From: Cognatundibacterium griseum
Lineage (GTDB): Bacteria > Pseudomonadota > Gammaproteobacteria > Burkholderiales > Burkholderiaceae_D
NCBI RefSeq assembly: GCF_014284195.1
Contig: NZ_JACOGC010000003.1
Location: 62,001-126,000 of the forward strand
Length of the DNA: 64,000 nucleotides
Direction of reading: 5' to 3'
Shown here: positions 18,471-29,927 of the stretch, one piece after another
How the letters are laid out: each line of letters begins with the position of its first letter
Position numbering within the stretch: the stretch's first letter is position 1
Notes under the pieces: generated by a model
Seen by the model: only the letters and a program-made list of their open reading frames with translations
Told to the model about the DNA's origin: nothing
Databases searched by the model: none
Translations under genes and position numbers: made by a program

Positions 18471-18507
18471 AAAAACGGCATACCGGGGAAACCGGTATAC
18501 CGTTTTT
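18471..18507 (-). terminator. Intrinsic terminator of ihfB
   Basis: AAAAACGGCATACCGG (18471-18486) pairs with CCGGTATACCGTTTTT (18492-18507) around a GGAAA loop with one mismatch. The A-run becomes U on the minus strand. A second hairpin, ACGAGGC/GCCTCGT at 18522-18540, lies directly at the ihfB stop. Confidence 0.75.
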
Positions 18508-18540
18508 ATGGTGCGTCAATCACGAGGCGCGATGCCTCGT

Positions 18541-18846
18541 CTAATCATCGTGTATAGGCTGCCCAACCATCGCATCCACCCGTTCCCGCAATTCTTTGCC
18601 CGGCTTAAAATGCGGCACCCGCTTTTCAGGCACCATCACTTTATCCCCGGACTTAGGATTGCGGCCAATACGTGGCGGACGACTGTTGAGAGCAAAACTG
18701 CCAAAACCGCGAATTTCAATGCGCTGCCCTGTTGCCAGTGCATCCGACATCGCATCCAGAATGGTTTTGACAGCGATATCCACATCTTTCGCAACCAGTT
18801 GTGGATAGCGCTCCGCCAGACGAGCTATCAGCTCCGACTTCGTCAT
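18541..18846 (-). CDS. ihfB: Integration host factor subunit beta
   Basis: The 101-residue protein is a complete HU/IHF-family subunit. [20 protein letters not shown] is the IhfB-type N-terminus, [20 protein letters not shown] is the family signature, and [21 protein letters not shown] forms the DNA-binding arm. It bends DNA as a heterodimer with IhfA, whose gene is not in this window. It follows rpsA by 31 bases, the conserved order in proteobacteria. Confidence 0.95.
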   Translation of the reverse strand: MTKSELIARLAERYPQLVAKDVDIAVKTILDAMSDALATGQRIEIRGFGSFALNSRPPRIGRNPKSGDKVMVPEKRVPHFKPGKELRERVDAMVGQPIHDD

Positions 18847-18877
18847 ATTTTATAAAACCTGATGACTGAGATTGAGC

Positions 18878-20593
18878 TTAGTTTTTGTTGTCGAGCTTCG
18901 CCTTCAACAATGCGCCCAGGCTGGTTGTGCCGGATGCAGCGTTAGCGTCGGTAGACATTTTTTGCATGGCTTCCTGTGTATCGGCAGAATCTTTTGCCTT
19001 GACAGACAACTGGATAGAACGTGCCTTGCGGTCAATGTTCAATACCAGCGCTTCAACGCTGTCGCCGACTTTCAGGTGAGTACCGGCATCTTCCACGCGA
19101 TCGCGAGAGATTTCGGATGCACGCAGATAGCCTTCAACGTCGTCAGCCAGCTGAATCACTGCGCCTTTTGGCTCAACAGATTTCACTGTACCTGTCACCA
19201 CTGCACCTTTGTCGTTCATTGCGCAGTAGTTGTTGAATGGGTCGCCTTCCAATTGCTTAACGCCCAGGGAAACGCGCTCACGCTCAACGTCGATGGCCAG
19301 AACAACCGCTTCCAGTTCGTCACCTTTCTTGAACTTGCGAACTGCTTCTTCGCCAGTTTCGTTCCAGGACAGGTCAGACAAATGAACCAGACCGTCGATG
19401 TTGCCAGACAAACCGATAAATACGCCAAAATCAGTGATGGACTTGATCGCGCCGCGAACTTTGTCACCCTTCTTGTGGTTGATCGCGAAATCATCCCAAG
19501 GATTGGCTTTGCACTGTTTCATGCCCAGGCTGATACGACGACGTTCTTCGTCGATTTCCAGAACCATGACTTCCACTTCGTCGCCCAATTGAACAACTTT
19601 GTTTGGTGCAACGTTTTTGTTCGTCCAGTCCATTTCGGAAACGTGAACCAGACCTTCGATACCTTGTTCAACTTCAACGAATGCGCCGTAGTCGGTCAGG
19701 TTCGTTACTTTACCGAACAGACGTGTGTTCGCTGGGTAACGACGGGACAAACCTGTCCATGGGTCGTCGCCCAGTTGTTTTACGCCCAGGGAAACACGGT
19801 TTTTCTCTTGGTCGAATTTCAATACTTTTGCAGTGATTTCCTGACCAACTGTCAACACCTCGGAAGGGTGACGTACACGACGCCATGCCAGATCAGTGAT
19901 GTGCAACAAGCCATCGATACCGCCCAGATCAACGAACGCGCCGTAGTCAGTGATGTTTTTAACAACACCAGTAACCACTGTACCTTCTTTCAGGGTTTCC
20001 ATCAGCTTCTGACGCTCTTCGCCCATGGACGCTTCAACCACAGCGCGACGGGACAGCACAACGTTGTTACGCTTACGATCGAGCTTGATAACCTTGAATT
20101 CCATGGTTTTGCCTTCGTAAGGAGTTGTATCCTTCACTGGGCGTGTGTCAACCAAAGAACCTGGCAGGAAAGCGCGGATGCCGTTCGTCAGAACAGTCAG
20201 ACCACCTTTAACTTTGCCATTAACTGTACCAGTGACGATCTCGCCAGACTCCAGCGCTTTTTCCAGCGCGAGCCAGGATGCCAGACGTTTTGCTTTGTCA
20301 CGGGACAGGATGGTGTCGCCGAAACCGTTTTCCAGCGAGTCAATCGCTACGGAAACGAAATCGCCGATATTCACTTCCAGGTCGCCCTGGTCGTTTTTGA
20401 ATTCTTCAACAGGGATGAAGGCTTCAGACTTCAAGCCTGCGTTCACGATCACGAAGTTGTGGTCGATACGAACGACTTCAGCAGAAATCACTTCACCGGA
20501 ACGCATATCCTGACGTGACAGGGACTCTTCGAACAAAGCTGCGAAGCTGTCTGCACCGGTTGCGAAATCTTGGGACATGAATACAGTAGACAT
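18878..20593 (-). CDS. rpsA: 30S ribosomal protein S1
   Basis: The 571-residue protein has six S1 repeats spread from about residue 35 to 540. Each has a variant of [20 protein letters not shown] or [14 protein letters not shown]1 binds mRNA and helps initiation on weak ribosome binding sites. The start at 20593 ([10 protein letters not shown]) lacks a Shine-Dalgarno sequence, as is also true in E. coli, where S1 controls its own translation. MSQDFATG at 20578 is an alternative. Codon choice is strongly biased, as expected for high expression. Confidence 0.96.
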   Translation of the reverse strand: MSTVFMSQDFATGADSFAALFEESLSRQDMRSGEVISAEVVRIDHNFVIVNAGLKSEAFIPVEEFKNDQGDLEVNIGDFVSVAIDSLENGFGDTILSRDKAKRLASWLALEKALESGEIVTGTVNGKVKGGLTVLTNGIRAFLPGSLVDTRPVKDTTPYEGKTMEFKVIKLDRKRNNVVLSRRAVVEASMGEERQKLMETLKEGTVVTGVVKNITDYGAFVDLGGIDGLLHITDLAWRRVRHPSEVLTVGQEITAKVLKFDQEKNRVSLGVKQLGDDPWTGLSRRYPANTRLFGKVTNLTDYGAFVEVEQGIEGLVHVSEMDWTNKNVAPNKVVQLGDEVEVMVLEIDEERRRISLGMKQCKANPWDDFAINHKKGDKVRGAIKSITDFGVFIGLSGNIDGLVHLSDLSWNETGEEAVRKFKKGDELEAVVLAIDVERERVSLGVKQLEGDPFNNYCAMNDKGAVVTGTVKSVEPKGAVIQLADDVEGYLRASEISRDRVEDAGTHLKVGDSVEALVLNIDRKARSIQLSVKAKDSADTQEAMQKMSTDANAASGTTSLGALLKAKLDNKN

Positions 20594-20652
20594 AATATTT
20601 ACGAGTTAGCCGGAACGGTGCAAAGGCGCCATTTACCGGGTTAGGTTGAACA

Positions 20653-20683
20653 ACCCCTGAATAAACTTGCTTTATTCAAGGGA
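20653..20683 (-). promoter_or_regulatory. Hairpin in the rpsA leader
   Basis: On the minus strand CCCTTGAATAAA pairs with TTTATTCAGGGG around a five-base loop, twelve pairs including one G-U. It lies about 60 bases before the rpsA start, which has no Shine-Dalgarno sequence. A role in autogenous control by S1 is a reasonable inference, not shown. Confidence 0.45.
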
Positions 20684-20743
20684 CTTACCTGCACAAAAGA
20701 CCGGATACTGTCTGTGAATGAATCAGCCAGTCACGAATCAGCT

Positions 20744-21412
20744 TCAGGTTTTCTGTGCATTTGCATACCATTCCAGCACTTGCTGCACCGCCTGATCTGC
20801 GGTCATTTCAGAAGTATCCAGAATCTGTGCATCTGGCGCAGGTTTGAGGGGAGCGGTTGCGCGGGCACTGTCCCTTGCATCACGTTCCGTCAAATCTTTT
20901 ACCAAGTCTTCCATATTAGCAGGAATTCCCTTTTCAATCAATTGCTTATATCGGCGCTGCGCCCTGGCTTCGGCGCTGGCGGTCAGAAATATTTTTAAAT
21001 TAGCATCAGGAAAGATCACAGTACCCATATCGCGCCCGTCCGCCACCAGTCCGGGGGGCTGGCGGAATGAGACTTGCAGGTCAGTCAGTGCCTGACGCAC
21101 AGCGGGCAACACTGCAATACGCGACGCCGCCACACCAATGGCCTCCGCTCGCACGGCGTCGGTCACATCTTGCCCATCCAGCAACACATGGCCGTGTTGA
21201 AAACGGCACGGCAAGCTTCTTGCGAGTGCAGCAACGGCAGACTCGTCTTCCAGGTCGACTTGACGCCAGATCGCCAGCAAGGCGGTCAAACGGTACAGCG
21301 CACCGGAATCCAGATACTGAAAGCCCAGATGCTTTGCCACCCGATGCGCAACCGTTCCCTTGCCGGACGCTGTTGGTCCATCAATCGTAATTACTATAGG
21401 ATTTTGGTTCAT
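20744..21412 (-). CDS. cmk: Cytidylate kinase
   Basis: The 222-residue kinase phosphorylates CMP and dCMP. It has the P-loop [12 protein letters not shown], the NMP-binding [13 protein letters not shown], and [20 protein letters not shown]. The ATG at 21412 ([11 protein letters not shown]) is preferred over the in-frame TTG at 21430. It sits between aroA and rpsA, the usual order in beta- and gamma-proteobacteria. Confidence 0.94.
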   Translation of the reverse strand: MNQNPIVITIDGPTASGKGTVAHRVAKHLGFQYLDSGALYRLTALLAIWRQVDLEDESAVAALARSLPCRFQHGHVLLDGQDVTDAVRAEAIGVAASRIAVLPAVRQALTDLQVSFRQPPGLVADGRDMGTVIFPDANLKIFLTASAEARAQRRYKQLIEKGIPANMEDLVKDLTERDARDSARATAPLKPAPDAQILDTSEMTADQAVQQVLEWYANAQKT

Positions 21413-21485
21413 TTCAGGGAGTATCCTCAAAATTGCGGCTCTCGCCTATATCAATAAAGGGCTGCAAAATATACTGGGAGGAGTA

Positions 21486-22829
21486 TTAAAACAGCTCACG
21501 GTGGTCAATTTGAGCAAATACGTCAAAATAATCCGGGAAAGTTTTCGCCACGCACTGAGGGTCATTGATCCGCATCACAGCACCACGTCGTGCTTTGCCA
21601 TCCAGACTGGCGAGCGAAAAGCACATCGCCATGCGGTGATCATCATAGGTCGCAATACTGGCAGGCAAAATCTGCTCCGGCGGCGTGACGACCATGTAAT
21701 CCGCCCCTTCCTCCACTGTAGCACCCACTTTGCGCAACTCGGTTGCCATCGCCGACAAACGGTCGGTTTCCTTCACGCGCCAGCTGGCAATATTGCGCAG
21801 CGTGGTCGGGCCATTGGCGTACAAAGCAGCGACCGCAATCGTCATGGCCGCATCCGGAATATGATTGAAATCCATGTCGATGGCCTGCAACACCCCGCCG
21901 GAACGGGCTTCGATCCAGTTATCGCCACGGGTAATGATCGCGCCCATTTTTTCCAGCGCTTCGGCAAAACGCACATCACCCTGAATGCTGTCACGTCCGA
22001 CGCCCTCCACACGCACTGGGCCGCCTGCAATCGCGCCGGCTGCCAGGAAATACGACGCCGACGAGGCATCTCCCTCGACATGAATCACGCCCGGCGACAC
22101 ATAATGCTGACCGGCTTTGATGGTGAATGCCTGCCAGCCGTCGCGCTCCACCGTCACACCAAAGCGCGCCATCAGGTTCAGCGTGATTTCGATATAGGGC
22201 TTGGAAATCAGCTCGCCAATCACCTGAATGCGCACATCATGCGTGACGGCCATCAGCGGTGCCGCCATCAGCAAAGCGGTCAGAAACTGGCTGGAAACAT
22301 TGCCCTTGACCTGCAATTCCTGCGCATGCAGATGACCACGATGAATATGTAACGGTGGATACCCAGGATTGCCGGTGTAATCGATCTGCGCACCCGCCGC
22401 ATTCAGCGCATCCACCAGATCACCGATAGGACGCTCATGCATGCGGGGTACGCCATGCACCGTGTAATCGCCGCCCAGCACCGCCAGCGCAGCGACCAGC
22501 GGACGAATGGCAGTACCCGCGTTGCCCATAAACAGATCGGCATGCTGCTGCGGAAAATGACCTTTCACGCCATGCACACGATAATTCTGCGTATCACCTT
22601 CCTGCTCCCAGTGCACGCCGAGTTTTTGCAAGGCATTCAGCATCACCAGCGTATCGTCAGAAGCCAGCAAGTCTTTGATTTCAGTCACGCCTTCCGATAA
22701 GGCCGCCAACAGCAGCGTGCGGTTTGAGATACTTTTGGAACCGGGCAACCGCACCGTTCCCTGCACCTGCATGACCGGTTGCAGATCGAGGTAATGCGGA
22801 TAATGTTTGCTGTGTTTTGTCATGGTCAT
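21486..22829 (-). CDS. aroA: 3-phosphoshikimate 1-carboxyvinyltransferase (EPSP synthase)
   Basis: The 447-residue enzyme condenses shikimate 3-phosphate with phosphoenolpyruvate in chorismate synthesis. [17 protein letters not shown] holds the first substrate-binding loop, [17 protein letters not shown] the second, and [16 protein letters not shown] the third. The GNAGTAIRP form, with Ala after Asn-Gly-type residues and Thr-Ala-Ile-Arg-Pro, is the class I type. It lies downstream of tyrA and upstream of cmk in one direction, so it belongs to an aromatic amino acid block with pheA and tyrA. Confidence 0.95.
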   Translation of the reverse strand: MTMTKHSKHYPHYLDLQPVMQVQGTVRLPGSKSISNRTLLLAALSEGVTEIKDLLASDDTLVMLNALQKLGVHWEQEGDTQNYRVHGVKGHFPQQHADLFMGNAGTAIRPLVAALAVLGGDYTVHGVPRMHERPIGDLVDALNAAGAQIDYTGNPGYPPLHIHRGHLHAQELQVKGNVSSQFLTALLMAAPLMAVTHDVRIQVIGELISKPYIEITLNLMARFGVTVERDGWQAFTIKAGQHYVSPGVIHVEGDASSASYFLAAGAIAGGPVRVEGVGRDSIQGDVRFAEALEKMGAIITRGDNWIEARSGGVLQAIDMDFNHIPDAAMTIAVAALYANGPTTLRNIASWRVKETDRLSAMATELRKVGATVEEGADYMVVTPPEQILPASIATYDDHRMAMCFSLASLDGKARRGAVMRINDPQCVAKTFPDYFDVFAQIDHRELF

Positions 22830-22952
22830 CTGATCTTGAATAAGATACTAAATCGGATATTACGTCTTGATACCGGAGTGGCAACTGCATCGGCAACAAC
22901 CCTGGATACTTCTGTCATCCAGAGCGGTGATGCCGGATGCGCCCTATTTTGC

Positions 22953-23870
22953 TCAGTCACCGCCCTCGCGCTGCTGTTTTTCAGCTGCTTCAATCGCGCT
23001 GATCCAGTTATGCCGTGCCTTCTGTGCATTGGCATAAATACCTTCAATACCCGTCGCATCCGCAGTCAGCAGGCATTCGCGCAACACCTGCAAACGCGCA
23101 GTGTAGGAATCGAGTTCCTGCAGCATCGCCTGCCGGTTTGCCAACGTGATATCACGCCACATTTCGGGCGACGATCCGGCAATCCGCGTGAAGTCACGAA
23201 AACCGCTGGCAGCATACTGGAACAACAAGTCGGCATGGGGTTTACGCGCAATATCATCGACCAGCGCATACGCCAGCAAATGCGGCAAATGGCTGACTGC
23301 GGCAAACACGGCGTCGTGCCGCTCCGGCTCCAGATAATGGATGATGGCACCGCATTGCTCCCAGGCCCAGGCAACACGCGCGACATCGGCATCGCTGTTT
23401 TCCGGCAAACGGGTAATCACCGTTTTTTTACCTGCGTATAAATCGGTCAGCGCCGCTTCCGGCCCATTCAGCTCACGTCCCGCAATCGGATGCGCAGGCA
23501 CAAACTGGGCAAGCCTGGCACCGAGTGCGGCACGGGCGGCCAGCACTACATCCGACTTGGTGCTACCGGCATCAGTGACAATCGTCACAGGCTGTAAATG
23601 CGGCTGTATCGCACTCAGTATCGCCTGCGTCTGCGCGACCGGCGCGGCAATCAATATCAGATCAGCGTCTTTGACTGCCGCTTCCGCAGACGTCGCAATA
23701 CTGTCAATGATACCGAGCTGCAAAGCGCGTTCCAGCGAAGCCTGGCTGCGTCCTACACCAACAATATGCTCTGCAGCGCCAGCTTTTTTCAAGGCCAGCG
23801 CAAACGAGCCGCCGATCAGACCAACGCCAAAAATCGCAACACGTTTAAAAACATTCGACACGTTCGGCAT
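22953..23870 (-). CDS. tyrA: Prephenate dehydrogenase
   Basis: The enzyme converts prephenate to 4-hydroxyphenylpyruvate with NAD(P) in tyrosine synthesis. VAIFGVGLIGGSFALALKK is the nucleotide-binding motif, DAGSTKSD follows, and FVPAHPIAGRELNGPEAAL contains the catalytic histidine region. The ATG at 23870 (MPNVSNVFKR) gives 305 residues and lies 7 bases after the pheA stop. The longer open frame to 24035 only overlaps pheA and is not needed. No ACT domain is attached. Confidence 0.93.
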   Translation of the reverse strand: MPNVSNVFKRVAIFGVGLIGGSFALALKKAGAAEHIVGVGRSQASLERALQLGIIDSIATSAEAAVKDADLILIAAPVAQTQAILSAIQPHLQPVTIVTDAGSTKSDVVLAARAALGARLAQFVPAHPIAGRELNGPEAALTDLYAGKKTVITRLPENSDADVARVAWAWEQCGAIIHYLEPERHDAVFAAVSHLPHLLAYALVDDIARKPHADLLFQYAASGFRDFTRIAGSSPEMWRDITLANRQAMLQELDSYTARLQVLRECLLTADATGIEGIYANAQKARHNWISAIEAAEKQQREGGD

Positions 23871-23877
23871 CACGATC

Positions 23878-24951
23878 TCACAACGTGCAGGGATAGGAAC
23901 CCAGGACTTTGAAGAAAGCCGCCTTCGCATTGAGTTCGGACATGGCAGCGGCAACCTTTTCATCCATGACATGCCCTTCGACATCGACATAGAAATAATA
24001 TTCCCAGTTACCGGTGCGTGCCGGACGCGATTCAAATCGGGTCATCGAAACGCCATGCTTGGATAAGGGTGCCAGCAGATCGTACACAGCACCCGCCTTG
24101 TTCGGCGTCGCCAGCACGATGGAGGTCTGGTCTTTGCCGCTCGGCGTGGTGTGCAGACGGCCAATCACCGCAAAGCGTGTGCGGTTATGCGGATCATCCT
24201 GAATATGCGCGCTGACGATGCCGAGGTTATATTGGGTACCGGCGATTTCACTGGCAATCGCAGCAACGGTATAGTCGCCGCTTGCCATGCGCGCAGCTTC
24301 GGCATTGGATGCCACGGCCTGACGTTCGATGTGCGGATAATGCTGATTCAGCCAGGCCTGACACTGCGCCAGTGCTTGCGAATGCGCGCAGATGCGGCTG
24401 ACGCCTTCCATGTTGCCGGATTTGCTCATCAGACTGTGCTGGACCGGAATCGCCAGTTCACCACTGATCGCCAGACTGGTTTGCAGCAGCAGATCCAGCG
24501 TGCGGTTAATCGCACCTTCGGATGAATTTTCAATCGGCACGACGCCGAAATCTGCCGTGCCCGCTTCGGTTGCACGAAATACCTCATCAATCGAAACGCA
24601 AGGCAAAGCCTGAATCGCATGACCAAACTGCTTGTACACGGCCTGTTCGCTGAAGGTCCCGACCGGACCTAAAAATGCCACCACCACGCGCCGTTCCAGC
24701 GCGCGACAGGCGGACATGATTTCGCGGAAAATCAGCTGGATATCTTCATTCAGCAAAGGGCCGGGATTGCGCTCAGCCACGCCGCGCAATACCTGTGCCT
24801 CGCGCTCAGGACGAAACACTGGTGCATTAGTTTCTGCTTTCACATGGCCGACTTCTTCGGCGACGCGGGCGCGCTGGTTCAGCAAATCGAGAATCTGGGC
24901 ATCAATCGCATCAATCTTGATGCGCAGGGGGAGTAATTTATTGTCGCTCAT
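23878..24951 (-). CDS. pheA: Chorismate mutase / prephenate dehydratase (P-protein)
   Basis: The 357-residue bifunctional enzyme has an AroQ-type chorismate mutase at about residues 1-90. A prephenate dehydratase follows at about 95-270, beginning FLGPVGTFSEQAVYKQFGH, with the TRF motif in NRTRFAVIG. A C-terminal ACT domain contains the ESRP motif (RFESRPARTGNWEYYFYVD), the phenylalanine feedback site. It leads from chorismate to phenylpyruvate. tyrA follows 7 bases later, so both branches are co-transcribed. Confidence 0.95.
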   Translation of the reverse strand: MSDNKLLPLRIKIDAIDAQILDLLNQRARVAEEVGHVKAETNAPVFRPEREAQVLRGVAERNPGPLLNEDIQLIFREIMSACRALERRVVVAFLGPVGTFSEQAVYKQFGHAIQALPCVSIDEVFRATEAGTADFGVVPIENSSEGAINRTLDLLLQTSLAISGELAIPVQHSLMSKSGNMEGVSRICAHSQALAQCQAWLNQHYPHIERQAVASNAEAARMASGDYTVAAIASEIAGTQYNLGIVSAHIQDDPHNRTRFAVIGRLHTTPSGKDQTSIVLATPNKAGAVYDLLAPLSKHGVSMTRFESRPARTGNWEYYFYVDVEGHVMDEKVAAAMSELNAKAAFFKVLGSYPCTL

Positions 24952-25154
24952 ACTTTACCTAAAAACCGTGTTTGTTTGGATAGCGCAAGGCGTTACAAAA
25001 AAGAGCGATATGCGTCGCCGCACATTGCAACGCCTGAGCCATAGGCTGCTGTATGCTTACTGCCGGGCTTGTGATCCGGTCCGTCAGCGCCACGGTTTCC
25101 AGGTGATGGTGTTGTGCCATGCTCAGAAAGGGCTGACGGAGAAGCAAGCAGAAA

Positions 25155-26255
25155 TCAGGAATGCTGGCGGGCAAATTCCTGCATAAAACTGACTAACGCC
25201 TGTACGCCTTCAATTGGCATAGCGTTATAAATCGAAGCGCGCATACCACCGACCGATTTATGCCCTTTTAACTGCAACAAACCGCTGGCTTTGGCTTGCG
25301 CCAGAAAAGCAGCGTTCAGACTTTCGTCTTTCAGGAAAAACGGCACATTCATCCGCGAACGGCTGTTTTTCTCTACCCGGTTTTCATAGAAATCCGTGGA
25401 GTCGAGATAATCGTAAAGCAGCTTCGCTTTCGCGATATTTTTCTGCTCCATCGCGGCGACACCGCCCTGACGCTTCAGCCATTGGAACACCAGACCGGCG
25501 ATATAAATTGCATACGTCGGTGGCGTGTTGTACATAGAACCGTTGTCGGCGATGATTTTCCAGTCAAAGGCGGACGGACAGACCGGCAAACTGTGACCCA
25601 GCAAATCCTCGCGCACAATCGCAATCGTGAGACCGGCAGGTCCGATATTTTTCTGTGCACCGCCAAAGATCACATCGTATTTCGATACATCAATTTCACG
25701 CGACAGGATATGCGAAGACATATCCACCACTAACGGCGCACCATTTGTATCCGCCGCGATCTCAGGCGCAAACTGAAATTCAACGCCATCGATGGTTTCA
25801 TTGGTGCAGATATGCACATATGCCGCATCCGGCGTCAGGTTCCAGTCAGCACGCGGTGGAATCGTGGTAAATCCGCTGGCAGCGGCAGATGCAGCCACAT
25901 TCACTTTGCCGTATTTTTGCGCTTCCTTGATCGACTTCCCGCTCCATGAGCCGGTGTGAATAAAATCAATGGTCGCATCAGGACGCTTGCCCATCAGATT
26001 CATCGGCACAATGGCGTTTTCACCCAAGCCGCCGCCCTGTAAAAACAGGATTTGATAATTTGCCGGAATCGCCAGCAGATCACGCAGGTCGCGCTGAGCA
26101 GCGTCCATAATGGACATGAATTCGGCGCCGCGGTGACTCATTTCCATCACCGACATGCCGCTGCCATGCCAATCCAGCATTTCAGCAGCAGCCTGTTGCA
26201 ATACTTCTTTTGGCAATACCGCCGGACCTGCGGAAAAATTATAAATCGTCGTCAT
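25155..26255 (-). CDS. serC: Phosphoserine aminotransferase
   Basis: The 366-residue class V aminotransferase makes phosphoserine in serine synthesis and also acts in the pyridoxine pathway. [20 protein letters not shown] is the typical start, and HRGAEF follows. The PLP lysine is in [14 protein letters not shown]. The ATG at 26255 is chosen because it lies just past the gyrA stop at 26260; the longer frame to 26375 lies inside gyrA. About 200 bases without a gene separate it from pheA. Confidence 0.95.
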   Translation of the reverse strand: MTTIYNFSAGPAVLPKEVLQQAAAEMLDWHGSGMSVMEMSHRGAEFMSIMDAAQRDLRDLLAIPANYQILFLQGGGLGENAIVPMNLMGKRPDATIDFIHTGSWSGKSIKEAQKYGKVNVAASAAASGFTTIPPRADWNLTPDAAYVHICTNETIDGVEFQFAPEIAADTNGAPLVVDMSSHILSREIDVSKYDVIFGGAQKNIGPAGLTIAIVREDLLGHSLPVCPSAFDWKIIADNGSMYNTPPTYAIYIAGLVFQWLKRQGGVAAMEQKNIAKAKLLYDYLDSTDFYENRVEKNSRSRMNVPFFLKDESLNAAFLAQAKASGLLQLKGHKSVGGMRASIYNAMPIEGVQALVSFMQEFARQHS

Positions 26256-26259
26256 GACG

Positions 26260-28908
26260 TCACTCCGGAACACCGGCTTCCAGTGTGCCGGCATCGCCAT
26301 CTTCAGCAGTTTCAGTGTTGTCGGGATCGGCATCGGTTTCGACAATGCGCTGCAAGCCGGACAACTTGGTGCCATCTTCCACAGCGATCAGCGTCACGCC
26401 TTGCGTTGCGCGGCCCATTTCGCGAATCTCGGAAACACGGGTGCGGATCAGCACGCCGCCAGTCGTAATCAGCATGATTTCATCGCTGGTTTCCACCAGT
26501 GTCGCCGCGACAACCTTACCATTGCGCTCAGAAGTCTGGATTGCAATCATGCCCTTGGTGCCGCGACCATGGCGGGTATATTCGGTGATCGGCGTCCGTT
26601 TGCCGAAGCCGTTTTCAGTAGCGGTCAGGACAGACTGTTGTTCATTTTCTGCCACCAGCAAGGCGATGACCTGTTGCCCCTCATCCAGATTCATACCGCG
26701 CACGCCACGGGCAGTACGCCCCATAGGACGCACATCATTTTCATCAAAACGCACGGCTTTACCGGCGTCAGAGAACAGCATCACGTCGTGCTGCCCATCG
26801 GTCAGCGCGGCACCAATCAGGAAATCGCCCTCATCCAGATCGACCGCAATGATGCCTGCTTTACGCGGATTGCTGAAATCGGTCAGCGGTGTTTTCTTGA
26901 CCGTGCCGAGACTGGTCGCCATGAACACGTAATGATCTTCCGGGAAGCTGCGGTTGTCGCCGGACAAAGGCAGGATCACCGTGATTTTTTCGCCATCCTG
27001 CAACGGGAACATATTCACAATCGGCTTGCCGCGTGAGGTACGTGAGCCTTGCGGCACTTCCCAGACTTTCAGCCAGTACAGACGTCCGCGATTGCTGAAG
27101 CAGAGGATGTAATCATGTGTATTGGCGACGAATAATTGTTCAATCCAGTCGTCATCTTTGGTTGCCGTTGCCTGCTTGCCGCGGCCACCGCGCTTTTGCG
27201 CCCGGTATTCGGACAAAGGCTGGGACTTCATATAGCCGGTGTGCGACAAGGTCACCACCATATCCTGCGGCGTGATCAGGTCTTCGGTTTCCAGATCGGT
27301 CGCATTGTGCGAGATCTCGGAACGACGCACGTCTTTATTACCCTCGCCGTACTCATTGCGCGCCAGTGTCAGTTCGTCGGTAATGATCACGGTCACGCGC
27401 TCAGGCTTGGCCAGAATATCGAGCAGATCAGCAATTTCCGCCATTACATCTTTGTATTCGTTGACGATCTTATCCTGTTCCAGACCAGTCAGACGCTGCA
27501 GACGCATCTGCAGAATTTCCTGCGCCTGATCATCCGACAACTTATACATGCCATCAGCCTGAATACCGTAATGCTTAGGCAGATTTTCAGGGCGGAATGC
27601 TTCGATGCCGCCAGGATTATCTGCTGCTGTACGCGTCAGCATTTCACGCACCATCGAGCTGTCCCAGGCACGGGTCATCAATTCCTGTTTCGCAATCGGC
27701 GGCGTCGGTGCGGCCTTGATGATCGCGATGAAATCATCGATATTCGCCAGTGCAACCGCCAGACCTTCGAGTACGTGACCACGTTCACGCGCCTTGCGCA
27801 ATTCGAACACAGTACGGCGCGTGACCACTTCCCGGCGATGCGACAGGAAGCAGGACAGCATTTCTTTCAGGTTCAGCAGCTTGGGCTGGCCGTTGACCAG
27901 TGCCACCATGTTCATACCGAAGGTGTCTTGCAATTGCGTTTGCTTGTACAGATTGTTCAGCACCACGTCCGGTACTTCGCCGCGCTTGAGTTCAATCACG
28001 ACGCGCATGCCGGATTTGTCGGATTCATCGCGGATGTCGGAAATACCGTCAAGCTTTTTGTCGCGCACCAGCTCCGCAATCCGTTCCAGCAAGGATTTCT
28101 TATTGACCTGATATGGCAGTTCATCAATGATCAGCGCGGTACGGTTGTCTTTACCAAATTCTTCAAAGTGCGTTTTTGCGCGCATGACCACGCGACCACG
28201 GCCGGTACGATAGCCGTCGCGCACACCGGATACGCCGTAAATGATGCCACCGGTCGGGAAATCCGGTGCGGGAATCAGTTCAATCAGTTCATCGACCGAG
28301 CAATCCTGATTGCGCAGCAAATGCAGCGCGCCGTTGATGATTTCTGTAATGTTGTGCGGAGGAATATTGGTCGCCATCCCTACAGCAATACCGGATGCGC
28401 CGTTGATCAGCAGGTTCGGAATCCGGGTGGGCAGCACGGAAGGTTCTTTTTCCTTGCCATCATAGTTAGGAACAAAATCAACGGTTTCTTTTTCGATATC
28501 GGCCAGAATTTCATTCGCAATTTTGTCGAGACGACACTCGGTATAACGCATCGCCGCCGCGTTATCGCCATCAATCGAACCAAAGTTACCCTGACCGTCG
28601 ACCAGCGTATAACGCAGCGAGAAATCCTGCGCCATGCGCACCAGCGTATCGTAAATCGATGCATCGCCATGCGGGTGATATTTACCCATAACTTCACCGA
28701 CCACGCGTGCGCATTTGACGAATGGCCGGTTATACACGTTGTTCATTTCGTGCATGGCAAACAAAACACGACGATGCACAGGCTTTAGTCCATCACGCAC
28801 GTCCGGCAAGGCACGTCCAACGATGACGCTCATCGCGTAATCGAGGTAGCTCTTGCGCATTTCTTCTTCTAGGGAAATCGGGAGTGTTTCTTTGGCGAAT
28901 TGATCCAT
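26260..28908 (-). CDS. gyrA: DNA gyrase subunit A
   Basis: The 882-residue subunit has the breakage-reunion domain with the active tyrosine at Tyr122 (AMRYTECRL), followed by a C-terminal beta-pinwheel with the GyrA box QKRGGRGKQ. It introduces negative supercoils together with GyrB. At the quinolone-contact region the sequence is [10 protein letters not shown], so the residue aligned with E. coli Ser83 is Ala83, while Asp87 is kept. The gene heads the serC-pheA-tyrA-aroA block, and serC starts 4 bases downstream of its stop. Confidence 0.97.
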   Translation of the reverse strand: MDQFAKETLPISLEEEMRKSYLDYAMSVIVGRALPDVRDGLKPVHRRVLFAMHEMNNVYNRPFVKCARVVGEVMGKYHPHGDASIYDTLVRMAQDFSLRYTLVDGQGNFGSIDGDNAAAMRYTECRLDKIANEILADIEKETVDFVPNYDGKEKEPSVLPTRIPNLLINGASGIAVGMATNIPPHNITEIINGALHLLRNQDCSVDELIELIPAPDFPTGGIIYGVSGVRDGYRTGRGRVVMRAKTHFEEFGKDNRTALIIDELPYQVNKKSLLERIAELVRDKKLDGISDIRDESDKSGMRVVIELKRGEVPDVVLNNLYKQTQLQDTFGMNMVALVNGQPKLLNLKEMLSCFLSHRREVVTRRTVFELRKARERGHVLEGLAVALANIDDFIAIIKAAPTPPIAKQELMTRAWDSSMVREMLTRTAADNPGGIEAFRPENLPKHYGIQADGMYKLSDDQAQEILQMRLQRLTGLEQDKIVNEYKDVMAEIADLLDILAKPERVTVIITDELTLARNEYGEGNKDVRRSEISHNATDLETEDLITPQDMVVTLSHTGYMKSQPLSEYRAQKRGGRGKQATATKDDDWIEQLFVANTHDYILCFSNRGRLYWLKVWEVPQGSRTSRGKPIVNMFPLQDGEKITVILPLSGDNRSFPEDHYVFMATSLGTVKKTPLTDFSNPRKAGIIAVDLDEGDFLIGAALTDGQHDVMLFSDAGKAVRFDENDVRPMGRTARGVRGMNLDEGQQVIALLVAENEQQSVLTATENGFGKRTPITEYTRHGRGTKGMIAIQTSERNGKVVAATLVETSDEIMLITTGGVLIRTRVSEIREMGRATQGVTLIAVEDGTKLSGLQRIVETDADPDNTETAEDGDAGTLEAGVPE

Positions 28909-29246
28909 TGGCAGACTGGCAAATTAAAGCTTGGTTGAATGATAACGCGACCATGACCGGACTCAGAGGAAAACTCTCCCAATCCTGGATAAGCGGGCAC
29001 AGCCGGATGCGACTGGCAGTCCCCTGTTTTTCATCCTGAACTCCGGAATGTTTCGGGCGTTTAACGTTTGATTCTAGCATGCCGTGATGTGCTTCAGCGC
29101 CATTCCCGGTAAAACACTGTACAGAATGCAACTTACCTTCCGGGCAGCATTGCCAAATCTCTGCCTGACTGTCGTCAGGATGACAACCGGCAGGCAATAC
29201 CCATGATTTAATCAATATTCACGACAACAACAAAGGGGGACTTATC
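28909..29246. other. Intergenic region between gyrA and the first OmpA gene
   Basis: This 338-base region separates divergent genes and should contain both promoters. No convincing gene was seen; a minus-strand frame reaching 29215 runs into gyrA and lacks family features. AAAGGGGGA at about 29231-29239 is the ribosome binding site of the ompA-like gene. Confidence 0.45.
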
Positions 29247-29927
29247 ATGACAAAACTGATCTTATCCGCTTTGGCAGCCTGCCTGACCGGCAGCGTCTGG
29301 GCTCAGAGCGACATTTCTCTTAGCCGGCAGGATGGCGCCTATGCCCAAGACAGCAGGACAACCGTCGTCCGGAGCGGCAGCGGTCTGTGCTGGCATACAG
29401 GCAGCTGGACAACACCGGCTGCCGTGGCCGGCTGCGACGGTCCTTTGACCCCACCCGTCAGCTCCCCTGAAAAACCTGCGGTTGTCATACCAGCAGCCGC
29501 AGTCACTGCGCCGGTGGTCGCGGCCAGCGCGCCAGCGCCAAAGCGTTGCGATTTCAGTATTACCCTGCAAAATGACGAGAGCTTTGATTTCAATCAGTAC
29601 GTACTGAAAACAGGTGCAAGACAGCGCATTGACAAGGATGTCATCGGCAAGATCGCTCAGTGCGCACAACTGGATATCATCATCGTGACCGGCCATACCG
29701 ATCTGATCGGGAATCAGCAATATAACCAGAAACTATCTGAAAAAAGAGCTGATGCTGTTGCCAGTTATCTCACCAGCCGGGGAGTCAAGACCACGATCGA
29801 CACCATGGGCATGGGCAAAACACAACAAATTAAAGCCTGCGACGAGCATCTTCCGGCAAAACAATTGCAGGCATGTCTGGCACCGAACCGGCGCGTTGTC
29901 ATTGAAGTTAAAGGACTGCAAAAATAA
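29247..29927 (+). CDS. OmpA-family outer membrane protein (first of two)
   Basis: The 226-residue protein has a signal peptide (LILSALAACLTGSVWA), a short domain with GLCWHTGSWTTPAAVAGCD, a Pro/Ala/Val linker at about 70-98, and a C-terminal OmpA peptidoglycan-binding domain. The last contains IIVTGHTDLIGNQQYNQKLS and ends with NRRVVIEVKG. No eight-strand barrel is present. The C-terminal domain has an insert with two extra cysteines (KACDEHLPAKQLQACL) absent from its paralogue downstream. Proteins of this type probably anchor the outer membrane to the wall. Confidence 0.85.
   Translation: MTKLILSALAACLTGSVWAQSDISLSRQDGAYAQDSRTTVVRSGSGLCWHTGSWTTPAAVAGCDGPLTPPVSSPEKPAVVIPAAAVTAPVVAASAPAPKRCDFSITLQNDESFDFNQYVLKTGARQRIDKDVIGKIAQCAQLDIIIVTGHTDLIGNQQYNQKLSEKRADAVASYLTSRGVKTTIDTMGMGKTQQIKACDEHLPAKQLQACLAPNRRVVIEVKGLQK

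Noticed and set aside
18872..20518. Plus-strand open frame of 548 codons opposite rpsA
   Set aside because: It is a shadow of the strongly biased codon use in rpsA, and its translation has no family resemblance.
27136..28788. Plus-strand open frame of 550 codons opposite gyrA
   Set aside because: The frame exists only because of gyrA codon bias; the translation is rich in His, Arg and Gln, as expected for antisense shadows.
28793..29215. Minus-strand frame of 140 codons between gyrA and the OmpA gene
   Set aside because: It overlaps the beginning of gyrA in a different frame and has no family features or good ribosome binding site.
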